A stretch of DNA of 18,838 nt from Bacteroidales bacterium UBA1064 (GTDB taxonomy: Bacteria > Bacteroidota > Bacteroidia > Bacteroidales > Tenuifilaceae): the NCBI GenBank assembly GCA_002316235.1, contig DCDD01000146.1, positions 1-18,838 on the forward strand, in the 5' to 3' direction. Below the pieces are notes generated by a model. The model saw nothing but the letters and a program-made list of their open reading frames with translations. It was not told the origin of the DNA and made no database searches. The position numbers and the translations under genes are program-made. Position 1 is the first letter of the stretch. Each line of letters begins with the position of its first letter. Positions 1 to 6,800 of the stretch are shown in pieces.

Positions 1-62
1 CACGCAGGACTTAAAATCCTGTAGCCATTGCGGCTGTGCGGGTTCAATTCCCGCCCCGGGTA
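1..62 (+). tRNA. tRNA-Leu(UAA), 3' part only
   Basis: The window opens inside a class II tRNA. The anticodon stem CAGGA (5-9) pairs with TCCTG (17-21) around the loop CTTAAAA, so the anticodon is TAA at 12-14 and reads leucine UUA. A variable arm (AGCC pairing with GGCT, 23-35) marks the class shared by Leu, Ser and Tyr. The T arm is GCGGG/CCCGC (38-54) with loop TTCAATT, followed by acceptor strand CCCGGGT and discriminator A62. No CCA is encoded, so it must be added by CCA-adding enzyme. The 5' acceptor and D arm lie outside the window. Confidence 0.93.
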
Positions 63-66
63 CGTT

Positions 67-95
67 AAAGCCTCGCACTTGCGGGGCTTTAATAT
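67..95 (+). terminator. Rho-independent terminator after tRNA-Leu
   Basis: The arm AAAGCCTCGC (67-76) pairs with GCGGGGCTTT (81-90) over ten base pairs, one of them G-U, around the loop ACTT. The 3' arm ends in TTT and runs into an AT-rich stretch. It lies five bases after the tRNA end and should end that transcript before mpl. Confidence 0.75.
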
Positions 96-171
96 TTATC
101 AGAATCAGCTTACACCTACATAAAGCAGCCCCTCACCAACCTAAGATTACTACTTTTCAAAATATAAATTC

Positions 172-179
172 TACATTTG
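172..179 (+). promoter_or_regulatory. -7 promoter element for mpl
   Basis: TACATTTG matches the Bacteroidota -7 consensus TAnnTTTG exactly. It would place the transcript start near 186, about 22 bases before the mpl ATG. I see no good TTTG at the expected -33 position, so this rests on the -7 element alone. Confidence 0.5.
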
Positions 180-207
180 GCTCTATCAACCACCACACAT
201 TTAAAAC

Positions 208-1572
208 ATGCGAGTACACTTCATTGCCATTGGGGGAAGCGCCATGCACAACCTGGCAATTGCGTTGAAACAAAAGGGATACGAGGTTACCGGTTCGGAT
301 GATGAATTTTTCGAACCTTCACTCTCCAGGTTAAAACAGCATGGGCTACTCCCGTCAGAGATTGGCTGGTATCCGGAAAGGTTAACGCCCGATATTGATG
401 CCGTCGTGCTGGGCATGCACGCCAGTTCAGAAAATCCTGAGTTGCAAAAAGCCCGAGTGCTTGGTTTGAAAATATACTCCTATCCGGAGTACCTCTATGA
501 GCAAACCAGGGGAAAAACCAGGGTAGTTATTGGTGGCAGCCATGGAAAAACCACCATCACCTCGATGGTAATGCATGTGTTGCAGCAGGCTGGCTTTGAT
601 TTCGATTATATGGTGGGAGCCCAGCTGGAGGGATTTGATAATATGGTTGGACTTAACAACCAAACCAACCTGGCAGTATTTGAGGGCGATGAATATTTGA
701 CCTCACCTGTGGACCCACGCCCGAAATTCCATCTTTACAAGCCAACCATTGCAGTTATTTCGGGTATTGCATGGGACCATTTTAACGTCTTCCCTACCAT
801 TGAAAATTACCGTGATCAATTTGTGGGTTTCATCAGCTGTATTGAGCCAAACGGAACGCTAGTTTACTGTAGCGAGGATGATGAGGTAGCAGGGGTAGTA
901 AACTCCACAAAACGTTCAGACCTGGAGTTGATTCCGTACACAACACATCCTTACCGAATCGAGCCCAACGTTGGCTGCCAGCTGGTTACCGAGCAGGCAT
1001 GCTACCCCTTAAAAATTTTTGGTCGCCATAACATGCAGAACATTAGCGCTGCTAAGGCTGTATGCTTAAAACTTGGAGTTAGCGAATCGAATTTTTACCG
1101 GGCAATCTCCACCTTCAAGGGAGCTGCAAAAAGACTGCAACGGCTAGCCGAAGGAGCAAACTCCACCGTTTTTCTCGATTTTGCCCACTCGCCATCAAAA
1201 GTTGCCGCCACTATTGGCGCTGTTCTGGAGGAATACCCCAATCGTAAGCTGGTTGCCTGCCTGGAGCTGCACACCTTTAGCAGCTTGAACAAAAATTTTA
1301 TGAGCCAGTACCGTAATGTTTTCTCAGGTGTTGCGGTGCCGATAGTTTACTTTGACCCGGTTACAGTGGAACACAAAAATTTACCTCCATTAAACATTAA
1401 CGAGGTGCGGGATGCTTTTGGACAGCCTATACCAGATGTGTGCATTTCGGCAAGCGAAATGGTTGAAAAACTTAACGGCATGAATTGGGAAAATGCCAAC
1501 CTGTTGCTGATGACTTCGGGGAACTTTTCGGGTTTAAACCTTAACGAGTTGGCTTTACAAATAGCACGATGA
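208..1572 (+). CDS. mpl: UDP-N-acetylmuramate:L-alanyl-gamma-D-glutamyl-meso-diaminopimelate ligase (Mpl)
   Basis: This cytoplasmic enzyme of peptidoglycan recycling joins the recovered tripeptide L-Ala-gamma-D-Glu-meso-DAP to UDP-MurNAc using ATP, so that old murein peptides re-enter synthesis without MurC, MurD and MurE. The 454 residues match the usual family length. The N-terminal Rossmann-like part begins HFIAIGGSAMHNLA, typical of Mpl. The ATP-binding loop GGSHGKTT is at 109-116. The central Mur ligase domain carries EGDEY (159-163) and SGIAWDHFNVFPT (185 onward), and the C-terminal domain has the FGRHNMQN and DFAHSPSKV motifs. The ATG at 208 follows a good -7 element by 29 bases and has no Shine-Dalgarno sequence. 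It appears to be a single-gene transcript; the next gene starts 90 bases downstream. MurC is the obvious relative, but the N-terminal motif and SHGKTT loop favour Mpl. Confidence 0.93.
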   Translation: MRVHFIAIGGSAMHNLAIALKQKGYEVTGSDDEFFEPSLSRLKQHGLLPSEIGWYPERLTPDIDAVVLGMHASSENPELQKARVLGLKIYSYPEYLYEQTRGKTRVVIGGSHGKTTITSMVMHVLQQAGFDFDYMVGAQLEGFDNMVGLNNQTNLAVFEGDEYLTSPVDPRPKFHLYKPTIAVISGIAWDHFNVFPTIENYRDQFVGFISCIEPNGTLVYCSEDDEVAGVVNSTKRSDLELIPYTTHPYRIEPNVGCQLVTEQACYPLKIFGRHNMQNISAAKAVCLKLGVSESNFYRAISTFKGAAKRLQRLAEGANSTVFLDFAHSPSKVAATIGAVLEEYPNRKLVACLELHTFSSLNKNFMSQYRNVFSGVAVPIVYFDPVTVEHKNLPPLNINEVRDAFGQPIPDVCISASEMVEKLNGMNWENANLLLMTSGNFSGLNLNELALQIAR

Positions 1573-1589
1573 TTTAAACTTTGTTAAAG

Positions 1590-1608
1590 ATATCCTGTTA
1601 TAGGATAT
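1590..1608. repeat. Inverted repeat in front of the small outer-membrane gene
   Basis: ATATCCT (1590-1596) and AGGATAT (1602-1608) form a perfect 7-bp inverted repeat with a 5-base spacer. No T-run follows on the plus strand, so it is a poor terminator for mpl. It lies just upstream of the -7-like sequence at 1615, where a repressor could bind. Function is inferred only. Confidence 0.4.
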
Positions 1609-1614
1609 TGTTCC

Positions 1615-1622
1615 TACTTTTA
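1615..1622 (+). promoter_or_regulatory. Possible -7 element for the small outer-membrane gene
   Basis: TACTTTTA differs from TAnnTTTG only in its last base. It lies about 40 bases before the ATG at 1663. No matching -33 element is visible, so this is a weak call. Confidence 0.25.
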
Positions 1623-1662
1623 CAACACATATTAACTAATTAACTAACCAAAATAAAAGCAC

Positions 1663-2142
1663 ATGAAGATAGCAAGAGTAATAGTGGTATCGCTAGCGCT
1701 TATAATGGGGGTAACAACCGCAAGAGCGCAGGACTACAAAACCGGTTTGGGATTACGAGGCGGATACCCTTCGGGTATCACGGTTAAACATTTTTTTGGC
1801 AGTAAAACAGCTGTTGACGGCATCCTTTCGTTTGGCTGGGGTGGAATTGGGATTACCGGCCTTTACGAATTACATAACCGGATTCCCAGTGCTCCAGGAC
1901 TCAACTGGTACTACGGGTTTGGCGCTCACTTTGCCACGGCTGATGCCAACAAGAATAATCCATTTGCCAACGACAGGGGCGATGATGTGTTTCTAGGCGT
2001 TGATGGGGCAATTGGATTGGAGTTTACTTTCCCCGATGCTCCCATTTGCATCAGCTTGGATATTCTGCCTATCCTGAACCTCATAGAATCGCCCGGTATT
2101 TGGTTTAATGCAGGCCTTTCGGTTCGCTATGCTTTTAAGTAA
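1663..2142 (+). CDS. Small outer-membrane beta-barrel-like protein
   Basis: The product has 159 residues and I do not recognise a named family. Residues 1-22 form a clear Sec signal peptide: lysine near the start, a hydrophobic core, and a likely cut after ARA before QDY. The mature protein is rich in glycine and aromatic residues, with alternating patterns such as GLGLRGGYPSGITVKHFF, several GxGxxF-like strands, and an end in VRYAFK. This is the look of a compact 6-8 stranded outer-membrane barrel or an outer-membrane-associated protein common in Bacteroidota. The start is supported by the signal peptide directly after ATG. The upstream leader carries a tandem ATTAACTA and an inverted repeat. 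It stands alone between mpl and tRNA-Glu, so context suggests no specific substrate or partner. Confidence 0.75.
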   Translation: MKIARVIVVSLALIMGVTTARAQDYKTGLGLRGGYPSGITVKHFFGSKTAVDGILSFGWGGIGITGLYELHNRIPSAPGLNWYYGFGAHFATADANKNNPFANDRGDDVFLGVDGAIGLEFTFPDAPICISLDILPILNLIESPGIWFNAGLSVRYAFK

Positions 2143-2168
2143 AAACAGCATAAATTTTTTCCCATTTA

Positions 2169-2200
2169 TTTGTAGAAAATAAAAATTCACTTACCTTTGC
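2169..2200 (+). promoter_or_regulatory. Strong Bacteroidota promoter for tRNA-Glu (and probably rpsT)
   Basis: TTTG (2169-2172) and TACCTTTGC (2192-2200) are separated by exactly 19 bases, an essentially perfect match to the primary sigma factor consensus TTTG-N19-TAnnTTTG. The transcript should start near 2206, about 30 bases before the tRNA. This is the best promoter in the window. Confidence 0.82.
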
Positions 2201-2235
2201 ACCCGCCTTGGTAGGTAATACGCTACTTAGAGTAA

Positions 2236-2307
2236 GGCCCGTTCGTCTAGGGGTTAGGACGTCAGGTTTTCATCCTGGTAACAGCGGTTCGATTCCGCTA
2301 CGGGCTA
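2236..2307 (+). tRNA. tRNA-Glu(UUC)
   Basis: A complete 72-base cloverleaf. Acceptor GGCCCGT (2236-2242) pairs with ACGGGCT (2300-2306), including one G-U pair, and the discriminator is A2307. The D arm carries the typical TCTAGGGGTTAGGA sequence. The anticodon stem TCAGG/CCTGG encloses TTTTCAT, giving anticodon TTC. The T arm has the GTTCGATTC core. CCA is not encoded. It lies 28 bases before rpsT and shares its promoter by position. Confidence 0.96.
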
Positions 2308-2335
2308 CAAATAACGAACCTATTTATAAACGGAT

Positions 2336-2590
2336 ATGGCAAATCACAAATCAGCAGAAAAACGAATCAGGGAAACCGAAACCCGAAGGCTTCACAACCG
2401 CTACTATGCCAAAACTACACGTAACGCCCTGAAAGCTTTACGTAACACCACTAACAAGGCAGAAGCAATAGAGATGCTTCCCAAGGTTTCATCAATGCTC
2501 GACAAACTTGCCAAAAAGCATATTATTCATAGGAATAAAGCTGCAAATCTTAAGAGTTCCATACAAAAGCATGTAAATGCCCTGCAGTAA
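2336..2590 (+). CDS. rpsT: 30S ribosomal protein S20
   Basis: S20 is a primary binding protein of the 16S rRNA that helps early assembly of the small ribosomal subunit. The 84-residue product is of normal length and very basic, and starts MANHKSAEKRIRETETR, the typical S20 opening. It continues with RNALKALR, and near the end HRNKAANLKSSIQKHVNAL, which matches the family's conserved C-terminal helix. The ATG at 2336 follows tRNA-Glu by 28 bases with no Shine-Dalgarno sequence and no separate promoter, so the two are probably co-transcribed and the mRNA released by tRNA processing. A hairpin terminator follows at 2623. Confidence 0.96.
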   Translation: MANHKSAEKRIRETETRRLHNRYYAKTTRNALKALRNTTNKAEAIEMLPKVSSMLDKLAKKHIIHRNKAANLKSSIQKHVNALQ

Positions 2591-2622
2591 GAAAGGCTTA
2601 ATTTTCCATGAACTGCACTTTG

Positions 2623-2648
2623 CGCCTCCCACAATCGAGGCGTTTTTT
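2623..2648 (+). terminator. Terminator of rpsT
   Basis: CGCCTC (2623-2628) pairs with GAGGCG (2637-2642) around an 8-base loop and is followed by six T. It ends the tRNA-Glu/rpsT transcript. The T-run overlaps the stop codon (2647-2649) of the convergent gene. On the minus strand no T-run follows the hairpin, so it seems to work mainly in the plus direction. Confidence 0.8.
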
Positions 2649-3453
2649 ATTTACCTTCTTCGGCTAGGTACCTGAATCGTTTTGAAAGCATCCCCCCCAT
2701 GCTGGAGTATGGAATTTCAAAGACCAAATCCCCATCGGCAAAGCTGGCTATTTCATACACGTTGTAGTGAAGCACTATTCCATTTTCGCTAAGTCCAAAC
2801 TCCCTGGGTAGGCTGAATTTTCCTCCTTCAAACCAGTAGCCATTCAAATGATCAACCCCTACCCTACCCTTAAAGAGTTTTTCGGCCAATTCGGAAAATT
2901 GCTTGGTGTTGCTTACAATATCATTAAGGCTGAGCGGTCTGGACTTACGCAGGTCTATGTTTTGGTAATGATAGCCATACATTCCATGTGCTCCCCCAAG
3001 GTAATCTTCGTAGCGGTACTGGATGGTCAACACTTTTCCATCATTCAACAGGACGTCGTAATCGGCATTTAAATACCACAAAATGCCATTGCTGCCAGGA
3101 AATAACGATAGGTAATCAACATAAGCACTATCATAGCTTTCGGTTAACCGGGTAAGAACTTCCTTAAACTGGTTAACTCCCTTTACCTTTGTGCTGTCCG
3201 ATAAAAGTTTCAGGTAGTCGTAGGCTATCATCTTTTGAATTCGGGCTGCCCTTTTCCCCTGAACAACCGGAAACTTAAGGAGTATCCTAAAACAGGAAGA
3301 ATCGGGCTCTACGCATCCACGTGTAAACACAAGAGAATCTGGAGCCACCGATAAGTTGGGTGTATAGGTTGCCCTTACGGTGTTAAATAGAAAATAAACC
3401 AACCCCATAAGAACTGCTAACGATAGAAGACGTATTATTCTGGACTTCAGCAT
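2647..3453 (-). CDS. Membrane-anchored DUF3298/RsiV-like protein
   Basis: A 268-residue protein with a basic N-terminus and one hydrophobic segment (about 6-26), which is either a membrane anchor or an uncleaved signal. The rest should lie in the periplasm. YLGGAHGMYGY (151-161) matches the GGAHG signature between the DUF4163-like and DUF3298 parts of RsiV-type proteins. The later GIVLHYNVYEIASFADGDLVFEIPYSSM stretch is split over 225-252 and matches the C-terminal DUF3298 core. Known members include RsiV, an anti-sigma factor that binds lysozyme, but most Bacteroidota homologues are uncharacterised and there is no sigma factor gene next to this one. Two cysteines (47 and 54) could pair. The gene converges on rpsT and is monocistronic by position. 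Family placement is reasonable; function is unknown. Confidence 0.75.
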   Translation of the reverse strand: MLKSRIIRLLSLAVLMGLVYFLFNTVRATYTPNLSVAPDSLVFTRGCVEPDSSCFRILLKFPVVQGKRAARIQKMIAYDYLKLLSDSTKVKGVNQFKEVLTRLTESYDSAYVDYLSLFPGSNGILWYLNADYDVLLNDGKVLTIQYRYEDYLGGAHGMYGYHYQNIDLRKSRPLSLNDIVSNTKQFSELAEKLFKGRVGVDHLNGYWFEGGKFSLPREFGLSENGIVLHYNVYEIASFADGDLVFEIPYSSMGGMLSKRFRYLAEEGK

Positions 3454-3491
3454 ATTACTATTTTCCCTTTAAATATTGAACCAGCTCCAGG

Positions 3492-3533
3492 CGAGCTATT
3501 AAACCTATTTCTTTACTGCTCAAATATAGCTCG
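3492..3533. repeat. Inverted repeat across the DUF3298 gene promoter
   Basis: CGAGCTAT (3492-3499) and ATAGCTCG (3526-3533) are perfect inverted copies with a 26-base spacer. The right arm overlaps the minus-strand -7 element at 3521-3528. The arrangement would suit an operator or a leader hairpin. No regulator is identified. Confidence 0.35.
3521..3528 (-). promoter_or_regulatory. -7 element for the DUF3298 gene
   Basis: Read on the minus strand, this is TATATTTG, an exact match to TAnnTTTG, about 70 bases before the start codon at 3453. No good -33 TTTG is present at the standard distance. Confidence 0.45.
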
Positions 3534-3792
3534 ATAATTTCGAAAAATCTTATGCTTGGTCTGCCCCATTCATCACCCGTCGTAAACCTTCAAATGCCGC
3601 TCGCCTCCCAACCGATTGAACTACATATAAAATGCTTAAATACAGATGTACGACCCATAACCTTGCGGTATTCGGGTTCTAAAAGCGCATTGTTTTTAAA
3701 GTTCCTTTACCTTAAGAAAGTAGATGGATGTTTGTGTGTTACCAATATTTGTGGGCATTTCAATATTAATGCGGTAAACTCAAAATCTTGAG

Positions 3793-3800
3793 TAATTTTG
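3793..3800 (+). promoter_or_regulatory. -7 element for the macroglobulin-pbpC operon
   Basis: TAATTTTG matches TAnnTTTG exactly. Transcription would begin near 3807, leaving about 20 untranslated bases before the ATG at 3828. It also argues against the in-frame TTG at 3798 as start codon, because that triplet lies inside the -7 box. The -33 position is weak. Confidence 0.5.
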
Positions 3801-3827
3801 GGTAGTAGTATAAATCATCCTTCAAGC

Positions 3828-6800
3828 ATGAACAGTAAATCAATCAAATGGCTTTTAACTGTTGGGGTTATAGCCATAATCATCCTTCAGGTTGGATGTA
3901 AGGGCAAACAGGATGTTGAAAATTCGACTGATCCGCTATTTGGAGAGTACATTTCAGCATATACCTCGGGAATGATTTCGGCACACTCCGCCATCACAAT
4001 TAAGCTTACAAAGCCAAGCAGCAAGTTTACTTTCAATGGCGACGAGGTACACGAAGGCTATTTCAGCTTTTCACCATCAGTAAAGGGTAAAGCCTACTGG
4101 GTTGATGACCAAACTCTAGAGTATAGACCGACAGAGGTAATGCGTTCGGGCAAAGTTTACTCCTCATCCCTGGCATTAAGCAAGCTTTTTAAAGGTGTAG
4201 AACCAAAGCTTAAAACGTTTCGCTTTAGCTTCAGGGTAATTCCACAATCTGTTAGCATTGAGCTGAATGGTTTGATTGTTAGGGATGCAGAAAATCCAAA
4301 CAGCTATGAGCTCGATGGCACGGTTCAAACAGCTGATGTTGCAGAGTCCGAGAAACTGAACGAGTGCATAAAGGCAAGCGTCAACGGAATGAGTATTGCT
4401 ACAAAACTTGATTCCACCGAAGTCGTCAACACCTACCATTTGCGTCTGGAGGGAATTGAACGAACCGTAAAAAAAGGAGAGGTAAGGATATCATGGAACA
4501 CCTCGGCAATAGGAGGAAACTCAAAGGGGTATGAAATCCTTGAGGTGCCACCCTTGGGTAGCTTTAAAGTGATTAGCGCAAAAGCCATTCAAACGCCGGA
4601 GCAATCCGTCACCATTATTTTTTCCGACCTACTGGACAGAAACCAGAACTTTGAGGGGTTGGTTGAGCTTGAAGGAATTTCGGGGCTGAGGTACGAAGTT
4701 GACCGAAACATGCTCCGGGTTTACCCACCCGAAACTATTGAAGGCGAGAAAAATCTTAACATTAGTGCTGGTGTGCTAAATGCAATTGGTAAAAGGCTTA
4801 ATGCTGAGTTTTCTCAAAACCTACTGTTTGAGGACGTTAATCCTGCACTTCGCACTGTGGGGCATGGAGCAATTCTGCCTACAACCCAGGGGCTGATTTT
4901 CTCTTTCGAAGCAGTTAACCTTAAAGCGGTTAGCGTTCAGATAGTGAAGATATACGAAAGCAATGTGCCCTACTACCTTCAGGTAAATACCATGGGAGGG
5001 ACTAACGAGCTAAGGCGTGTGGGTTACCCTGTGCTCAACAAGGTCATCGGGTTGAACCAGTTTGGCCCAATTGTTCCGAATAAATGGACCAGGTACACGC
5101 TGGATCTCGCACAACTTTTCAAAGCCGACAGGGGCGCAATTTACCAAATTAGCATTACATTCAATAAAAAGCAACTTCTTTCTTCCTGCGGGGATGACTC
5201 CGACCAAACCACTCCTACATCTCCTTTTAGCCCCGGCGATGAAGAAGTTGCACGGGGTTACGATGGACCCGGTTACTACGACGACTACTACTATTACTAC
5301 GACGATGATTATAACTGGAGAGAGAGAGACAACCCCTGCAACTCGGCCTACTACTCAGAATCGAGAATGATTAACCAGATAATAATATCATCAGATATCG
5401 GTATTATTGCAAAGCTAGGTAATGACGGTGGAATGCTGGTTGCTGTTACCGACTTGCCTTCAGCAAAACCGTTGTCTAACGCCAACGTAAGAATTTCCGA
5501 CTACCAGAACCAAACCATAGCCGATGGTAACACCAACAACGACGGATTTTTTGAGTTTAAAACAACACGAAGGCCATTTTTGGTAACCGCAAGTGATGGC
5601 AAGCAAAAAGGATACTTGCGTGTAGATAACGGGACATCGAACCCGCTAAGCAACTTCGACGTTAGCGGGAATGAGGTTCAACATGGCTTAAAGGGAATGA
5701 TATACGGTGAAAGGGGTGTATGGCGCCCCGGCGATACCCTTCATCTCTGCTTTATTCTTGAGGACAAGGGAAAAACACTTCCGCCGAACCACCCGGTAGT
5801 ACTTGAGCTGCACGATCCGAAGGGTTTGCTGGTCAAAAGAGCTGTTCAGCCCAACAACGATGCAGGGATTTTCTACTTTCCAACAGTAACCGATCCTCAA
5901 GCTCCTACCGGACCATGGAGCGCAACAGTTAGGGTGGGCGGAGCCATTTTTCAAAAAACCTTAAAGGTTGAAAGTATAAAACCAAACCGGCTTAAAATAA
6001 ACCTTGAACTTCAGGGCAACAACATACCCCCGTCGGGCATGGTCAACGCTACCCTTAACGCCAAATGGCTGCATGGCGCAGCTGCGGCAAATCTAAAAGC
6101 TAAATACGAGTTAACTGTAAGCAAGGCAAATGCTTCGTTTCCCGAATTCAGCAGCTACTCATTTGACGATCCGGGAATTGATTTTCCAACGCAAACACAA
6201 ACCTTGTGGGATGGACAACTCGACGATAATGGCACCGCCAGAGTCTATGGATCACTAAACATACCCGATAGCCGCCCAGCCGCTATTAATGTGCTTTTTA
6301 AGGGAAGAGTTTTTGAACCGGGTGGTGATTTCAGCATCGATCTGTTTTCTAAAACATTTTACCCGTTTAGCGAGCTTGTGGGAGTTAAGCCACCACAGCC
6401 TAAAATGGGAACCAGCTGGCTCGAAACCGACACCGACCAGCAATTCTCGGTAGTTACCATCAACAACGATGGCAAGCCGATAAGCTGTCCGAACCTGGAG
6501 CTGGAACTCTACAAGCTAACGTGGCGATGGTGGTGGGAACAGCCCGAGACAGGCGAGGCCGGCTACGTGAACCGGAACTACGACTACCTTATATCGAGCC
6601 ATAAATTTGGAACAGTCAACGGCAAGGCTACCGTTAAGCTTAGGGTTGATTATCCCGAATGGGGGCGCTACTACGTTAAGGTTACCAATAAAACAACGGG
6701 GAACAGCTGCGGAACAATAGTATACTTCGACTGGCCATACAGTTCAGGAAAATCTCAGGCTAATCGTCCGGGTGGTGCCAGTATTCTGGCTATCTCGGTT

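Larger units (their letters stand above)
3454..3827. other. 374-base gap between divergent genes
   Basis: This holds the divergent control regions of the DUF3298 gene (minus) and the macroglobulin operon (plus). Visible elements are a -7 match for each gene and an 8-bp inverted repeat (3492-3499/3526-3533). The middle, about 3550-3760, contains one 79-codon open frame from 3552 with no recognisable family, signal or promoter; I do not call it a gene. I see no RNA gene. Confidence 0.5.

Noticed and set aside
87..92. GSFTGA of the sigma-54 activator as a defect in sigma-54 contact
   Set aside because: These are residue numbers in the activator. The Thr and Gly residues most needed for sigma-54 contact are kept, and I recall GSFTGA as common in Bacteroidota activators, so it is more likely a lineage feature.
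2208..2432. 74-codon open frame across tRNA-Glu
   Set aside because: It covers the tRNA and the start of rpsT in another frame and has no independent support.
3552..3791. A 79-codon open frame in the gap before the macroglobulin gene
   Set aside because: It has no recognisable family, signal peptide or promoter, and no protein-like features.
3798..3827. TTG at 3798 as an earlier start for the macroglobulin gene
   Set aside because: The triplet lies inside the -7 element, and the ATG at 3828 directly opens a lipoprotein signal. The extra ten residues would spoil the signal peptide.
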